DNA of 64,000 nt from CAVSRC01 sp963781775 (GTDB lineage Bacteria > Pseudomonadota > Alphaproteobacteria > Rhizobiales > Kaistiaceae), in contig CAWAHE010000006.1 in the NCBI GenBank assembly GCA_963781775.1, forward strand, positions 1-64,000. Direction: 5' to 3'. This document shows positions 50,413-58,811 of the stretch, piece by piece; position 1 is the stretch's first letter, and every line of letters starts with the position of its first letter. The notes beneath the pieces are model-generated. The model made no database searches and was not told the origin of the DNA. It saw only the letters and a list, made by a program, of their open reading frames with translations. Position numbers and translations under genes: made by a program.

Positions 50413-51819
50413 ATGGCAATCATGATTCACAAGAAGCCAAGTCGTCGTGAGGTTCTGCTCGCGACCGCCGCCACAGGTCTTTTCGCAAGCAGCGGAATCC
50501 CGGCCTTCGCCGAAGACGCCAAGCCGGACATCGCGCTGCCGCAGGGTAAGGCCGGCAAGCTGACGGTCATTCACCGCACGGAGTTTTTCGCCGAGGCGCA
50601 GACCGCCTTCCGGACTGCGCTCGAGGATTTCTCAAAGGCCAACAACGTCGAACTCGATGCTTCCACGACGGACCCGAACGTGTTCGGCGACTTCCTCGGG
50701 AAGATGACCGCGGCGGTGCGGGCCGGCAACCCACCCGATCTCGCCTACCACGGTATCAGTGTCCCGCAGATGCACACGCTCGACCTGTGCGAGGACGTGA
50801 CCGATGTGGTGGAAGAGGCCATCGGCAAATATGGCTACGTCATGCCGGGTGCGAGCCCGGAGAAGAACGGGAAATTCGATGGCCGCTGGGCGTCGATTCC
50901 GTTTATCGCCCGCGCCGACGGCTGCTTCTTCCGCGGCGACAAGCTGAAGGAAAAGGGCATCGACCCGGCGTCGCTGACGACTTATGACGCCCGGCGTGAC
51001 GCGGCTCTGGCCATCTCCGACCCCAACAACAACTTCTGGGGCTGGGGAATAACCTGCAACAAGAGCGGCGACGGCGAAAACTTCGTCATGTCCGTGATCA
51101 ACGATTTTGGCGGCCATTACACTGATCCGACCGGCCAGATCGTCCAGTTCAACTCGCCCGAAACGGTTGCCGCGGTCGCGTGGATCAAGGAAACCTACGA
51201 CCGCAACGGCAAGTACGCGGCGATGCTGCCCCCGGGCGTCGAAGGCTGGAGCGACACGGGTAACAACGAAGCCTATGTCGCCGGAAGCGTCGGGTTCACC
51301 CGCAACGCCTACAGCGTCTACGCCAAGGCCAAGAAGGACGCGCCCGACATCTACAAGAACACCGTCGTGCTCCACGAGGCGACGGCCACAAACGGCGACA
51401 ACCGCGATTTGGGTTACATGGGCGGCTGGCTCACCATCTTCAAAGGCGCGCCGAACAAGGATCTCGCCAAGAAACTTGCGCTCTATCTGCTCGATCCCGC
51501 CAATTTCAACAAGATTGCGTCGGTGTCGGGCGGCCTGATCATGCCGGCCTATAACGACCTGTGGACCCCCGAGTTCGTCGCTGCCGACCCGAACTTCAAA
51601 ATCATCAAGGAGGTGCTCGACGTGAAGACTCCCTTCGTCGGCACCTCGTGGCCGGCATCGCCGAGCGCGGCTATTGGCGCGATCGGGGGGCAGGCGGTGG
51701 CCACGACCATGATGGCCTACGTCAATTCCGGACAGATGACGCCGGCCGAGGCCGTCAAGGACGCGCACAACAAGATCGTCAAGATCTTCGAAAGTGGCGG
51801 CATCAAGCAGCCAGGCTAA
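50413..51819 (+). CDS. Sugar ABC importer binding protein (family 1), Tat-type signal
   Basis: 468 residues. GGGAGG lies only two bases before ATG 50413; ATG 50422 (MIHKKPSRREVLL) has longer spacing and may be the true start. The N-terminus has twin arginines (KKPSRREVLLATAATGLFAS), suggesting Tat export. The family 1 fold includes KLTVIHRTEFFAEAQTAFRT, DFLGKMTAAVRAGNPPDLAY and GNNEAYVAGSVGFTRNAYSV. It binds a sugar or sugar-related ligand for the fused permease downstream. It follows the GntR regulator and has its own promoter. Confidence 0.9.
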   Translation: MAIMIHKKPSRREVLLATAATGLFASSGIPAFAEDAKPDIALPQGKAGKLTVIHRTEFFAEAQTAFRTALEDFSKANNVELDASTTDPNVFGDFLGKMTAAVRAGNPPDLAYHGISVPQMHTLDLCEDVTDVVEEAIGKYGYVMPGASPEKNGKFDGRWASIPFIARADGCFFRGDKLKEKGIDPASLTTYDARRDAALAISDPNNNFWGWGITCNKSGDGENFVMSVINDFGGHYTDPTGQIVQFNSPETVAAVAWIKETYDRNGKYAAMLPPGVEGWSDTGNNEAYVAGSVGFTRNAYSVYAKAKKDAPDIYKNTVVLHEATATNGDNRDLGYMGGWLTIFKGAPNKDLAKKLALYLLDPANFNKIASVSGGLIMPAYNDLWTPEFVAADPNFKIIKEVLDVKTPFVGTSWPASPSAAIGAIGGQAVATTMMAYVNSGQMTPAEAVKDAHNKIVKIFESGGIKQPG

Positions 51820-51830
51820 TCGATCGGTGT

Positions 51831-51855
51831 GAAGGGGCGGCCTGGCCGCCCCTTC
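51831..51855 (+). terminator. Strong hairpin between binding-protein and fused-permease genes
   Basis: gaaggggcggc (51831-51841) and gccgccccttc (51845-51855) pair perfectly, 12 bases after the binding-protein stop, and are followed by atcttt. It probably limits read-through into the permease, as in the other importers here. Confidence 0.85.
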
Positions 51856-52006
51856 ATCTTTCGCAGCGCCGGCTGTTGCCCGGGCACAGGGACGTTTCCG
51901 TGTTCAGTCTTGGCCGGCGCCGCTGAAGCTTTCAGGCACCAAGCAGTCGGTGGCCAATCCGAGGCACGGTCGAGCGCGGCGTTCGACGAGGCGAGCGAGA
52001 CAGCCG

Positions 52007-53965
52007 ATGGACGGTCAACTTCAACTCAATACTCCCATCGCCCAAACCGAGTCGCTGTTCAGTCCGCGGCGCATGCAGAATTTACTCGGGCGTGACTGGA
52101 CGGTCGCTTATCCGTTCGTCCTGCCGATGATGTTGATCATGGTCGGCCTGATCCTGTGGCCGTTCATCAACGCCATCATTCTCAGCACGACGTCGCTGAA
52201 TTTCCTCACCGGCCAGGAATTCAATGTCGGTCTGGCGAACTACCAGGATCTCCTCACGGACTACGACTACAAGGTGGCGATCCAGAACACCATCCAGTTC
52301 ACGGTGTGGTCGCTGGCGGTCAAGTTCGTCGTCGGTATGACCATCGCCCTTGTCCTCAATAGCCGGATCCCGTTCCGCAGCGTGCTGACCGGCATCATGC
52401 TTCTGCCGTGGATCGTCCCGGAGGTCGTGACCGCGCTCGCATGGAAGAGCATCTACGACCCGATCTTCGGCGGCCTCGATCCCCTGCTGATCAAGCTTGG
52501 CCTCGCCGACCGGGCCATCGGCTGGCTGTCGGAGCCCAATCTGGCGATGCCCAGCGTCATCGCAGTGAACGTGTGGAAGGGCATCCCATTCTACACGTTG
52601 CTCCTGCTGTCAGGCCTCAAGGCGGTTGACCGTGAACAGCTCGAGGCGGCGGAAGTGGATGGGGCGAATGTCATCCAGCGCTTCCGTCACGTGACGCTGC
52701 CGAGCCTGCGCTACGTGATCGTCGTCGTCCTTCTCCTGTCGTTCATCTCGACGTTCAACCAGTTCGGCTTGATCTATCTGCTGACCGTCGGTGGTCCCGG
52801 CAACTCCACCACGCTTTATTCCATCCTCGCCTACCAGAAGGCGGTCGTATCGCTGCAATACGGCCAAGGCGCGGCTATCGCTCTCAGCGTGGCGCCGCTT
52901 ATGGCGATCCTGATCTGGCTGCTGGCCAAGTTCATGCGCCATGACGACCGGCATCAACCGAGGCAGCGGAAGGGCATCGGCGAAGCGATCCTGAAGGCAA
53001 GCAGCTGGCTTCTGAACGCCGCCCTCGACCTGTTCTTCTGGCCCTTCGAGATGATCTTCAAGGGACTGGAGCGCCTGGCCGACGTCATCAGAAAAATGGC
53101 GGGCAAGCCGGTCGACCAGGCGATGCTGAGACAGCAGGACCGCAGGCGTATCAGCCTGTGGCTGCGGGTGCTGCTGCTCTTGCCGATCATGCTGTTCGTG
53201 CTGTTTCCCTTCTTCTGGGTGTTCGTGACCTCGTTCAAGTCGGACCCGCAGATCACCCAGCGCGTTTCGATCTTCTGGCCCGAGCCGTTCGTGCTCGATC
53301 AATACAAGCAACTGGTCGGCCACACGCCGTTTCTGGTGTGGTTCCGCAATTCGACGCTCGTGGCGCTGGGCAGCACGGCGGTGTCGGTCGTTCTCGCCTC
53401 GCTCGGTGCCTATGCGCTGGCGCGGCTCAAGTTCCGTGGCGCCGGCCTGCTCACCGCCTTTCTGATGATCACCTACTTGCTGCCAGGCACACTGCTGTTC
53501 ATCCCTCTCTACAAGACGCTCGCCGACATTGGCATCGTCAACACCTGGGCGGCGCTGATCGTCACCTACCCGACCTTCCTGATGCCGTTCGCCACCTGGG
53601 TGCTGATGGGATATTTCCGGTCCATCCCGGTCGAATTGGAGGAAGCCGCGATGATCGATGGCGCCAGCCGGCTCTATGCGTTCTGGCACATTGTCCTGCC
53701 TCTGGCGGCGCCGGCCGTGCTGGCGGTTGCGTTATTTGCATTCACGAACGCCTGGAACGAGTTCCTCTTCGCGTTTGTGTTCATAACCACAGAATCGCTT
53801 CGCACGCTGCCGGTCGGCCTCCAGTCGATGGTGATCGGTGACATTCTGCCTTGGGGTCAGCTGATGGCCGCGTCGCTGTTGACGGCGATTCCGGTGGCGG
53901 TGCTCTACATCTTCGCCCAGCGCTTCCTGGTGGAAGGCCTGACGGTCGGCGCCGTAAAGGGCTGA
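52007..53965 (+). CDS. Fused MalF-MalG-type ABC sugar permease (two permeases in one chain)
   Basis: 652 residues from ATG 52007. Two complete permease domains are visible. The first (~25-310) has the EAA motif EAAEVDGANVIQRFRHVTLP. A linker of ~60 residues with its own hydrophobic/basic stretch (ALDLFFWPFEMIFKGLERLA) leads to the second (~385-650), with EAAMIDGASRLYAFWHIVLP. In MalFGK-type systems these are separate proteins. Fusion fixes a 1:1 heterodimer. No ATPase gene lies nearby, so it probably uses a shared MsmX/UgpC-like ATPase encoded elsewhere. It is the second gene of this importer. Confidence 0.9.
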   Translation: MDGQLQLNTPIAQTESLFSPRRMQNLLGRDWTVAYPFVLPMMLIMVGLILWPFINAIILSTTSLNFLTGQEFNVGLANYQDLLTDYDYKVAIQNTIQFTVWSLAVKFVVGMTIALVLNSRIPFRSVLTGIMLLPWIVPEVVTALAWKSIYDPIFGGLDPLLIKLGLADRAIGWLSEPNLAMPSVIAVNVWKGIPFYTLLLLSGLKAVDREQLEAAEVDGANVIQRFRHVTLPSLRYVIVVVLLLSFISTFNQFGLIYLLTVGGPGNSTTLYSILAYQKAVVSLQYGQGAAIALSVAPLMAILIWLLAKFMRHDDRHQPRQRKGIGEAILKASSWLLNAALDLFFWPFEMIFKGLERLADVIRKMAGKPVDQAMLRQQDRRRISLWLRVLLLLPIMLFVLFPFFWVFVTSFKSDPQITQRVSIFWPEPFVLDQYKQLVGHTPFLVWFRNSTLVALGSTAVSVVLASLGAYALARLKFRGAGLLTAFLMITYLLPGTLLFIPLYKTLADIGIVNTWAALIVTYPTFLMPFATWVLMGYFRSIPVELEEAAMIDGASRLYAFWHIVLPLAAPAVLAVALFAFTNAWNEFLFAFVFITTESLRTLPVGLQSMVIGDILPWGQLMAASLLTAIPVAVLYIFAQRFLVEGLTVGAVKG

Positions 53966-53993
53966 CAGCCCAACCGGGCACACTTGCGTGGGG

Positions 53994-55172
53994 TTACTCG
54001 ATCACGATCTTGGGCGGCGCGCGTGTGCCCGCGGCGCGCGCCTGCTGGACGCCGTCCCAGGCCTTCGCGGCGATCTCGCGATACGCCTTGGCGTGCGCGC
54101 CGTCGGGATCGGCAACGACGATCGGGGTGCCGGCGTCCGATGTCTCGCGGATCGCCATGTCGAGTGGAATCTCGCCGAGGAACGGCGTCTCCAGCTTCTC
54201 CGCCTCGCGCCTGGCGCCACCATGGCCGAAGATGTCGTAGCGTTTGCCGGTGTCGGGCGCGATGAAGTAGCTCATGTTCTCGACGATGCCGAGCACAGGC
54301 ACGTCGACGCGGCGGAACATGTTGAGCCCCTTGCGCGCATCGATCAGCGCCAGGTCCTGCGGCGTGGAGACGATGACGGCGCCGGCGAGCGGCACCTGCT
54401 GGGCCATGGTCAACTGCGCGTCGCCAGTGCCCGGTGGCATGTCGACGACCAGCACGTCGAGATCGCCCCAGGCGACTTCGCGCAACATCTGCCCCAGCGC
54501 CGACACAACCATCGGCCCGCGCCAGATCATCGGCGTGTCTTCCTCGACCAGGAAGCCCATCGACATGACCTTCACGCCGTAGGCCTCCATCGGCTTCAGC
54601 GTGCGTCCACCGATCGCCTCCGGCCGGCCGGAAAGATGCAGCAGGCGCGGCAGCGACGGACCGTAAATGTCGGCGTCGAGGATGCCGACCCTGAGGCCGT
54701 TCGCCTTCATGGCGAGCGCCAGGTTGACGGCGGTGGTCGACTTGCCGACGCCGCCCTTGCCGCTCGCCACCGCGATGATGGCGCCGACACCGGGCACGCC
54801 TGCCTTGGCGGCTGGCGGCGCATGGCGATGAGCGGGCGCCGGGCCTTTGGCTCCGGCGGGCGGTTGCGCTGGACGCGCCATCTGCGGGCCGCCCGGCCGT
54901 GCTGCAGGCGCAGCGCCGGCTTTCTTTTCGGCGGTCAGCACAACCATCGCACCGGCAACACCGGGTATCGCCTTGACCGCGGTCTCGGCAGCGACGCGCA
55001 TCGGCTCATACGCCGCGGCGCGCTCTGCCGGCACGGTGATCGAGAACATCACGCGGCCATTGGCGATGACGATGTCCGACACCATGCCGCGTCTCACGAT
55101 GTCGCGGTCGTCGTCCGGCCCCCTGATTCCGCCAAGGCGGGCGAGGACGGTTTCCTTGTCGATGTCGGGCAT
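53994..55172 (-). CDS. Mrp/ApbC/NBP35-type Fe-S carrier P-loop ATPase
   Basis: 392 residues from ATG 55172. The N-terminal DUF59/MIP18-like domain (1-90) is followed by an Ala/Pro linker and the ATPase domain. Motifs are IIAVASGKGGVGKSTTAVNL (deviant Walker A), VGILDADIYGPSLPRLL, LDVLVVDMPPGTGDAQLTMA and GIVENMSYFIAPDTGKRYDI. The last normally carries a CxxC pair (CPHC) in many Mrp proteins that hold a bridging Fe-S cluster, but here both cysteines are absent. It probably acts in cluster trafficking, but how it binds one is unclear. Confidence 0.93.
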   Translation of the reverse strand: MPDIDKETVLARLGGIRGPDDDRDIVRRGMVSDIVIANGRVMFSITVPAERAAAYEPMRVAAETAVKAIPGVAGAMVVLTAEKKAGAAPAARPGGPQMARPAQPPAGAKGPAPAHRHAPPAAKAGVPGVGAIIAVASGKGGVGKSTTAVNLALAMKANGLRVGILDADIYGPSLPRLLHLSGRPEAIGGRTLKPMEAYGVKVMSMGFLVEEDTPMIWRGPMVVSALGQMLREVAWGDLDVLVVDMPPGTGDAQLTMAQQVPLAGAVIVSTPQDLALIDARKGLNMFRRVDVPVLGIVENMSYFIAPDTGKRYDIFGHGGARREAEKLETPFLGEIPLDMAIRETSDAGTPIVVADPDGAHAKAYREIAAKAWDGVQQARAAGTRAPPKIVIE

Positions 55173-55399
55173 GTTGCCGTGGCGATCCCTGGAGGCAGGC
55201 GCGGGCGCGAATTTAGCCACAACGCCGGGTGGGTCAACCGACCGCTGAATGGCTTCGCCGGCAAATGCGACAATCGGTCGTTGCCACGCCGACGGCTTTG
55301 ATGAAATGATTGCTGCGTAGTCGACCCGGGCCGAGTTGCCCGGCCGCCCCGCCGTCTCGCGGCGGGTCAAAAAAGGACAATTAACTCAAGGGGATCGTC

Positions 55400-56167
55400 A
55401 TGCGTCTCACCACTGGCTTGGCCGTATTGCTCGCCGCCTTCGTCGCCACGTCGGGCGCCGCTAGTGCCAAGGATTGGAAAACGGTCCGCATCGGCACCGA
55501 AGGCGCCTACCCGCCTTTCAACTTCTTCGACTCCGACAAGCAGCTGCAGGGCTTCGACATCGATATCGCCAAGGCTGTCTGCGCGAAGATGAAGGTCGAA
55601 TGCACCTACGTCGCGCAAGACTGGGACGGCATCATCCCGGCGCTGACCGCCGGCAAGTACGACGCGATCTTCGCCTCCATGTCGATCACCGACGAGCGCA
55701 AGAAGGTCATCGACTTCTCGCGGCCCTACTACAACACGCCGTCGACCTTCGTGGCCCCGAAGGACACGAAGCTGACCGACACCAAGCCGGAGACCCTCAA
55801 GGGTAAGACGGTCGGCGCCCAGTCCTCGACCATCCAGGCGAACTATCTTGAAGAGAAATACGGCGACGCCGACATCAAGCTTTATCCGTCGCAGGACGAG
55901 GTGAACCTCGACCTCGTATCGGGCCGCATCGACGCGCTGCTGGTCGACAAGCTGGTCGCGCTCGACTGGCTCAAGACCGACGATGGCGGCTGCTGCAAGC
56001 TGCTCGGCGGCGATATCCCGGTCGGCGGCGGCGTCGGCGCCGGCGTCCGCAAGGAGGATACCGATCTGCGCGACATGATTTCCAAGGCGATCGAGGAGAT
56101 CAAGGCGGACGGCACCTACGACAAGATCAACGCCAAGTATTTCGACTTCTCGATCTGGAAGGACTGA
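55400..56167 (+). CDS. Amino-acid ABC importer binding protein (family 3, lysine/arginine/ornithine-type)
   Basis: 255 residues. The signal peptide is RLTTGLAVLLAAFVATSGAA. The fold has VRIGTEGAYPPFNFFDSD, QGFDIDIAKAVCAKMKVECT, DGIIPALTAGKYDAIFASMS, ITDERKKVIDFSRPYYNTPS and VNLDLVSGRIDALLVDKLVA. This pattern is closest to basic amino-acid binding proteins (ArgT/HisJ-like). It is followed by two permease genes but no ATPase. It is likely promoter-proximal, after a 230-base gap from the divergent Mrp gene. Confidence 0.92.
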   Translation: MRLTTGLAVLLAAFVATSGAASAKDWKTVRIGTEGAYPPFNFFDSDKQLQGFDIDIAKAVCAKMKVECTYVAQDWDGIIPALTAGKYDAIFASMSITDERKKVIDFSRPYYNTPSTFVAPKDTKLTDTKPETLKGKTVGAQSSTIQANYLEEKYGDADIKLYPSQDEVNLDLVSGRIDALLVDKLVALDWLKTDDGGCCKLLGGDIPVGGGVGAGVRKEDTDLRDMISKAIEEIKADGTYDKINAKYFDFSIWKD

Positions 56168-56177
56168 GCGTTTCGAT

Positions 56178-56207
56178 GGCCGGGACGGCACTTGCCGCCT
56201 CCCGGCC
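56178..56207 (+). terminator. Hairpin between binding-protein and permease genes
   Basis: ggccggga (56178-56185) and tcccggcc (56200-56207) pair perfectly, and the inner cggc/gccg extend the stem with a two-base bulge. It lies 11 bases after the binding-protein stop, without a T-run, matching the placement in the other three importers. Confidence 0.7.
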
Positions 56208-56243
56208 TCATCCCGTCAACGCGACCAGGGGGGCTGAGGTCGG

Positions 56244-56957
56244 TTGGAGCAACTTCTCGATCTGATCCGCTTCGGCCCTGACGGCTGGGGCGACGAGATC
56301 GCCTCCGGCGCCTGGCTGACCGTGCGGCTGGCGCTCACAACCCTGCCCGTCGGCCTCGCCATCGGATTTCTGGTCGCTCTCGCCAAGAATACCAATCGCC
56401 CGATACTCACGATTCCGGGTAACCTGTTCACCACCGTCTTTCGCGGCCTGCCGGAACTCCTGACGCTGTTCATCGTCTATTACGGCGGCCAGACGCTCCT
56501 GCAAAAGGTCGTTGGTCTGTTCTTCGACGTGCAGATCGAGGTGACCAGCTTTGTTGCCGGCTTCATCGCGCTCGGCCTGGTCTTCGCCGCCTACGCCAGC
56601 GAGGTGTTTCTCGGCGCCTTCCGTGCGATCGGCCGCGGCCAGTACGAGGCCGCGCATGCGCTCGGCCTGCGCCCGCTGCCGACATTGCTACTGGTCATCG
56701 TACCGCAGCTCCTGCGCCTGGCGTTGCCGGGCCTCGCCAACCTTTGGCTGGTGCTGCTCAAGGACACATCGCTGGTCTCGGTGATCGCGATCAACGATCT
56801 CCTGCGCGAGACCTATGTCGCAGTAGGCGCGACCAAGCAGCCGTTCTTCTTCTACCTCGTCGCCTGCCTGATCTATCTCGCCATGTCGATCGTCTCGTCG
56901 TTCGGCATCAACGGCATCGAGCGCTGGTCCGAGCGCGGCCAGGCGAGGGCGCGATGA
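56244..56957 (+). CDS. Amino-acid ABC importer permease (HisQ-like)
   Basis: 237 residues from TTG 56244, with GAGG a few bases upstream. It has five hydrophobic helices and the amino-acid-permease EAA loop GRGQYEAAHALGLRPLPTLL then LVIVPQLLRLALPG. The N-terminal segment SGAWLTVRLALTTLPVGLAI matches the HisQ/ArtQ family. It overlaps the second permease by four bases (ATGA), so the two should form a heterodimer. The ATPase (HisP-like) is not in the window. Confidence 0.92.
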   Translation: MEQLLDLIRFGPDGWGDEIASGAWLTVRLALTTLPVGLAIGFLVALAKNTNRPILTIPGNLFTTVFRGLPELLTLFIVYYGGQTLLQKVVGLFFDVQIEVTSFVAGFIALGLVFAAYASEVFLGAFRAIGRGQYEAAHALGLRPLPTLLLVIVPQLLRLALPGLANLWLVLLKDTSLVSVIAINDLLRETYVAVGATKQPFFFYLVACLIYLAMSIVSSFGINGIERWSERGQARAR

Positions 56958-57694
56958 ATCTCGAGCTTCTCGCCAAATACGGGCCGCGGATGCTCGACGG
57001 CCTGCTGGTCACGATGGAACTCGTGGTCCTGTCGGTCGGACTCGGTCTGCTGTTGGCGATTCCCGTGGCGCTCGCCCGCCTGTCGCGGAGTCGCGTCCTG
57101 CGCGGCCTGTCCTTCGGCTACGTCTATTTCTTCCGCGGTACGCCGCTGCTGGCGCAGGTGTTCCTCGTTTATTACGGCAGCGGGCAGTTCCGACATGCGT
57201 TCGATGCTGTCGGCCTGTGGTGGTTCTTCCGCGACGCCTTCTTCTGCTGCGTGCTCACCTTCACGCTTAACACCGCCGCCTATCAGGCCGAGATCTTCCG
57301 CGGCGCCATCCGCTCGGTGCCGCGCGGCCAGAGCGAGGCCGCAGCCGCACTTGGCCTCCGCCCCTTCCCGACCTTCATACGCGTCATTCTGCCCCAGGCG
57401 ATGATTGTCGCGCTGCGCCCGCTCGGCAACGAGCTCATCCTGATGATCAAAGGCTCGGCGGTCGCCGCCGTGGTCACCGTCTTCGACCTGATGGGTGTCA
57501 CCCGCCTCGCCTATGCCCGCTCATTCGACATCTCCGTCTACTTCTGGGCGGCCATCCTTTACCTCTCGGTGGTCGAGACGCTGAGACGCGTCTGGAACCA
57601 GATCGAGCATTGGCTGACGCGACACCTGCACGCGCGCGCGCCGGAAGGGGCCGCGGCCAAGTTGGCACCTGACGGCGAAAGCGTCGTGGGGTAG
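56954..57694 (+). CDS. Amino-acid ABC importer permease (HisM-like)
   Basis: 246 residues. It has five helices and the EAA loop PRGQSEAAAALGLRPFPTFI then RVILPQAMIVALRPLGNELI. The GYVYFFRGTPLLAQVFLVYY region is typical of HisM. The basic tail (LTRHLHARAPEG) extends into the cytoplasm. It is coupled to the HisQ-like gene upstream. A dehydrogenase gene follows 64 bases later in the same direction, perhaps acting on the imported compound. Confidence 0.92.
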   Translation: MNLELLAKYGPRMLDGLLVTMELVVLSVGLGLLLAIPVALARLSRSRVLRGLSFGYVYFFRGTPLLAQVFLVYYGSGQFRHAFDAVGLWWFFRDAFFCCVLTFTLNTAAYQAEIFRGAIRSVPRGQSEAAAALGLRPFPTFIRVILPQAMIVALRPLGNELILMIKGSAVAAVVTVFDLMGVTRLAYARSFDISVYFWAAILYLSVVETLRRVWNQIEHWLTRHLHARAPEGAAAKLAPDGESVVG

Positions 57695-57758
57695 AAGACC
57701 CGTCGGCGGCCATTCTGCCGCCAATCCAATCGCATTTCCGAGGGGAGTTGTTCTCAAA

Positions 57759-58631
57759 ATGGCAAAAGTCGCCTTCATCGGCCTTGGCGTGATGGGCTAT
57801 CCGATGGCCGGACACCTGGCCAAGCGCGGCGGGCACGACGTGACCGTCTATAACCGCAACGCCGCGAAAGCGGTCAAGTGGGCATCCGAGAATCCCGGCA
57901 AGACGGCGGCGACGCCGAAGGAAGCCGCCGCAAGCGCCGAATTCGTCTTCACCTGCGTCGGCAATGACGACGACCTGCGCTCCGTGACGACCAGCGCCGA
58001 CGGGGCCCTGGCCGGCATGGCGAAAGGCGCCACGCTGATCGACAACACAACCGCTTCGGCCAATGTCGCCCGCGAGCTCTATGCGGCCGCGAAGGCCAAA
58101 GGCCTCGGCTTCCTCGACGCGCCGGTCTCCGGCGGTCAGGCGGGCGCCGAGAACGGCCAGCTCACGGTGATGGTCGGCGGCGACCAGGACGTGTTCGACC
58201 GGGCGAAGCCGGTGATCGACAACTACGCCAAGATGGTCGGCCTGATGGGGCCGGCCGGCGCCGGCCAACTCACCAAAATGGTCAACCAGATCTGCATTGC
58301 CGGCCTGGTGCAGGGCCTCGCCGAGGGCATGAACTTCGCCCGCAAAGCCGGCCTCGACATCGAGCAGGTCGTCGGCGTCATCTCCAAAGGCGCGGCGCAG
58401 TCCTGGCAGATGGACAACCGCTACAAGGCGATCATGGCCGACAAGTTCGATTTCGGCTTCGCCGTCGACTGGATGCGCAAGGATTTGTCGATCAGCCTCG
58501 ATGAAGCGCGGCGCAACGGCGCCAAGCTGCCGGTGGCCGCGCTGGTCGATCAGTTCTACGCCGAGGTGCAGGCCATGGGCGGCGGTCGCTGGGATACCTC
58601 CAGTCTCCATGCTCGCCTGTCGCGCGACTAA
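57759..58631 (+). CDS. 3-hydroxyisobutyrate dehydrogenase-family NAD(P) oxidoreductase
   Basis: 290 residues. The Rossmann motif is KVAFIGLGVMGYPMAGHLAK, the substrate-binding signature FLDAPVSGGQAGAENGQLTV, and the catalytic Lys lies in GAGQLTKMVNQICIAGLVQG. The C-terminal helical domain ends GGGRWDTSSLHARLSRD. Members act on 3-hydroxyisobutyrate, tartronate semialdehyde or related beta-hydroxyacids. It follows the amino-acid importer. A remnant of a paralogous C-terminus lies just downstream at 58671-58742. Confidence 0.88.
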   Translation: MAKVAFIGLGVMGYPMAGHLAKRGGHDVTVYNRNAAKAVKWASENPGKTAATPKEAAASAEFVFTCVGNDDDLRSVTTSADGALAGMAKGATLIDNTTASANVARELYAAAKAKGLGFLDAPVSGGQAGAENGQLTVMVGGDQDVFDRAKPVIDNYAKMVGLMGPAGAGQLTKMVNQICIAGLVQGLAEGMNFARKAGLDIEQVVGVISKGAAQSWQMDNRYKAIMADKFDFGFAVDWMRKDLSISLDEARRNGAKLPVAALVDQFYAEVQAMGGGRWDTSSLHARLSRD

Positions 58632-58670
58632 ACTGCGCATGAGTGGGGCGCAGCTACGCGCTGCTACAGG

Positions 58671-58742
58671 CGACGGGGCGGCAATCGCTGGGACAACATC
58701 GAGCTGCTGCTGACCGTGCTGGAGAAGGATCAGGCTTCATGA
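58671..58742 (+). pseudogene. Fragment of a second HIBDH-like C-terminus
   Basis: In the +3 frame relative to the intact gene, RGGNRWDNIELLLTVLEKDQ is followed by AS and TGA (58740-58742). It resembles the C-terminal GGGRW-D/N family end of the neighbouring dehydrogenase. The upstream frame has no domain and stops at 58629. It is probably a leftover of a tandem duplication. Confidence 0.4.
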
Positions 58743-58811
58743 CAACCGGAACAAAACGCCCTGCGGCTGTTGCAGCGACCATTGCGGCCTTATGTCTCTA
58801 CAGCGGCGACG

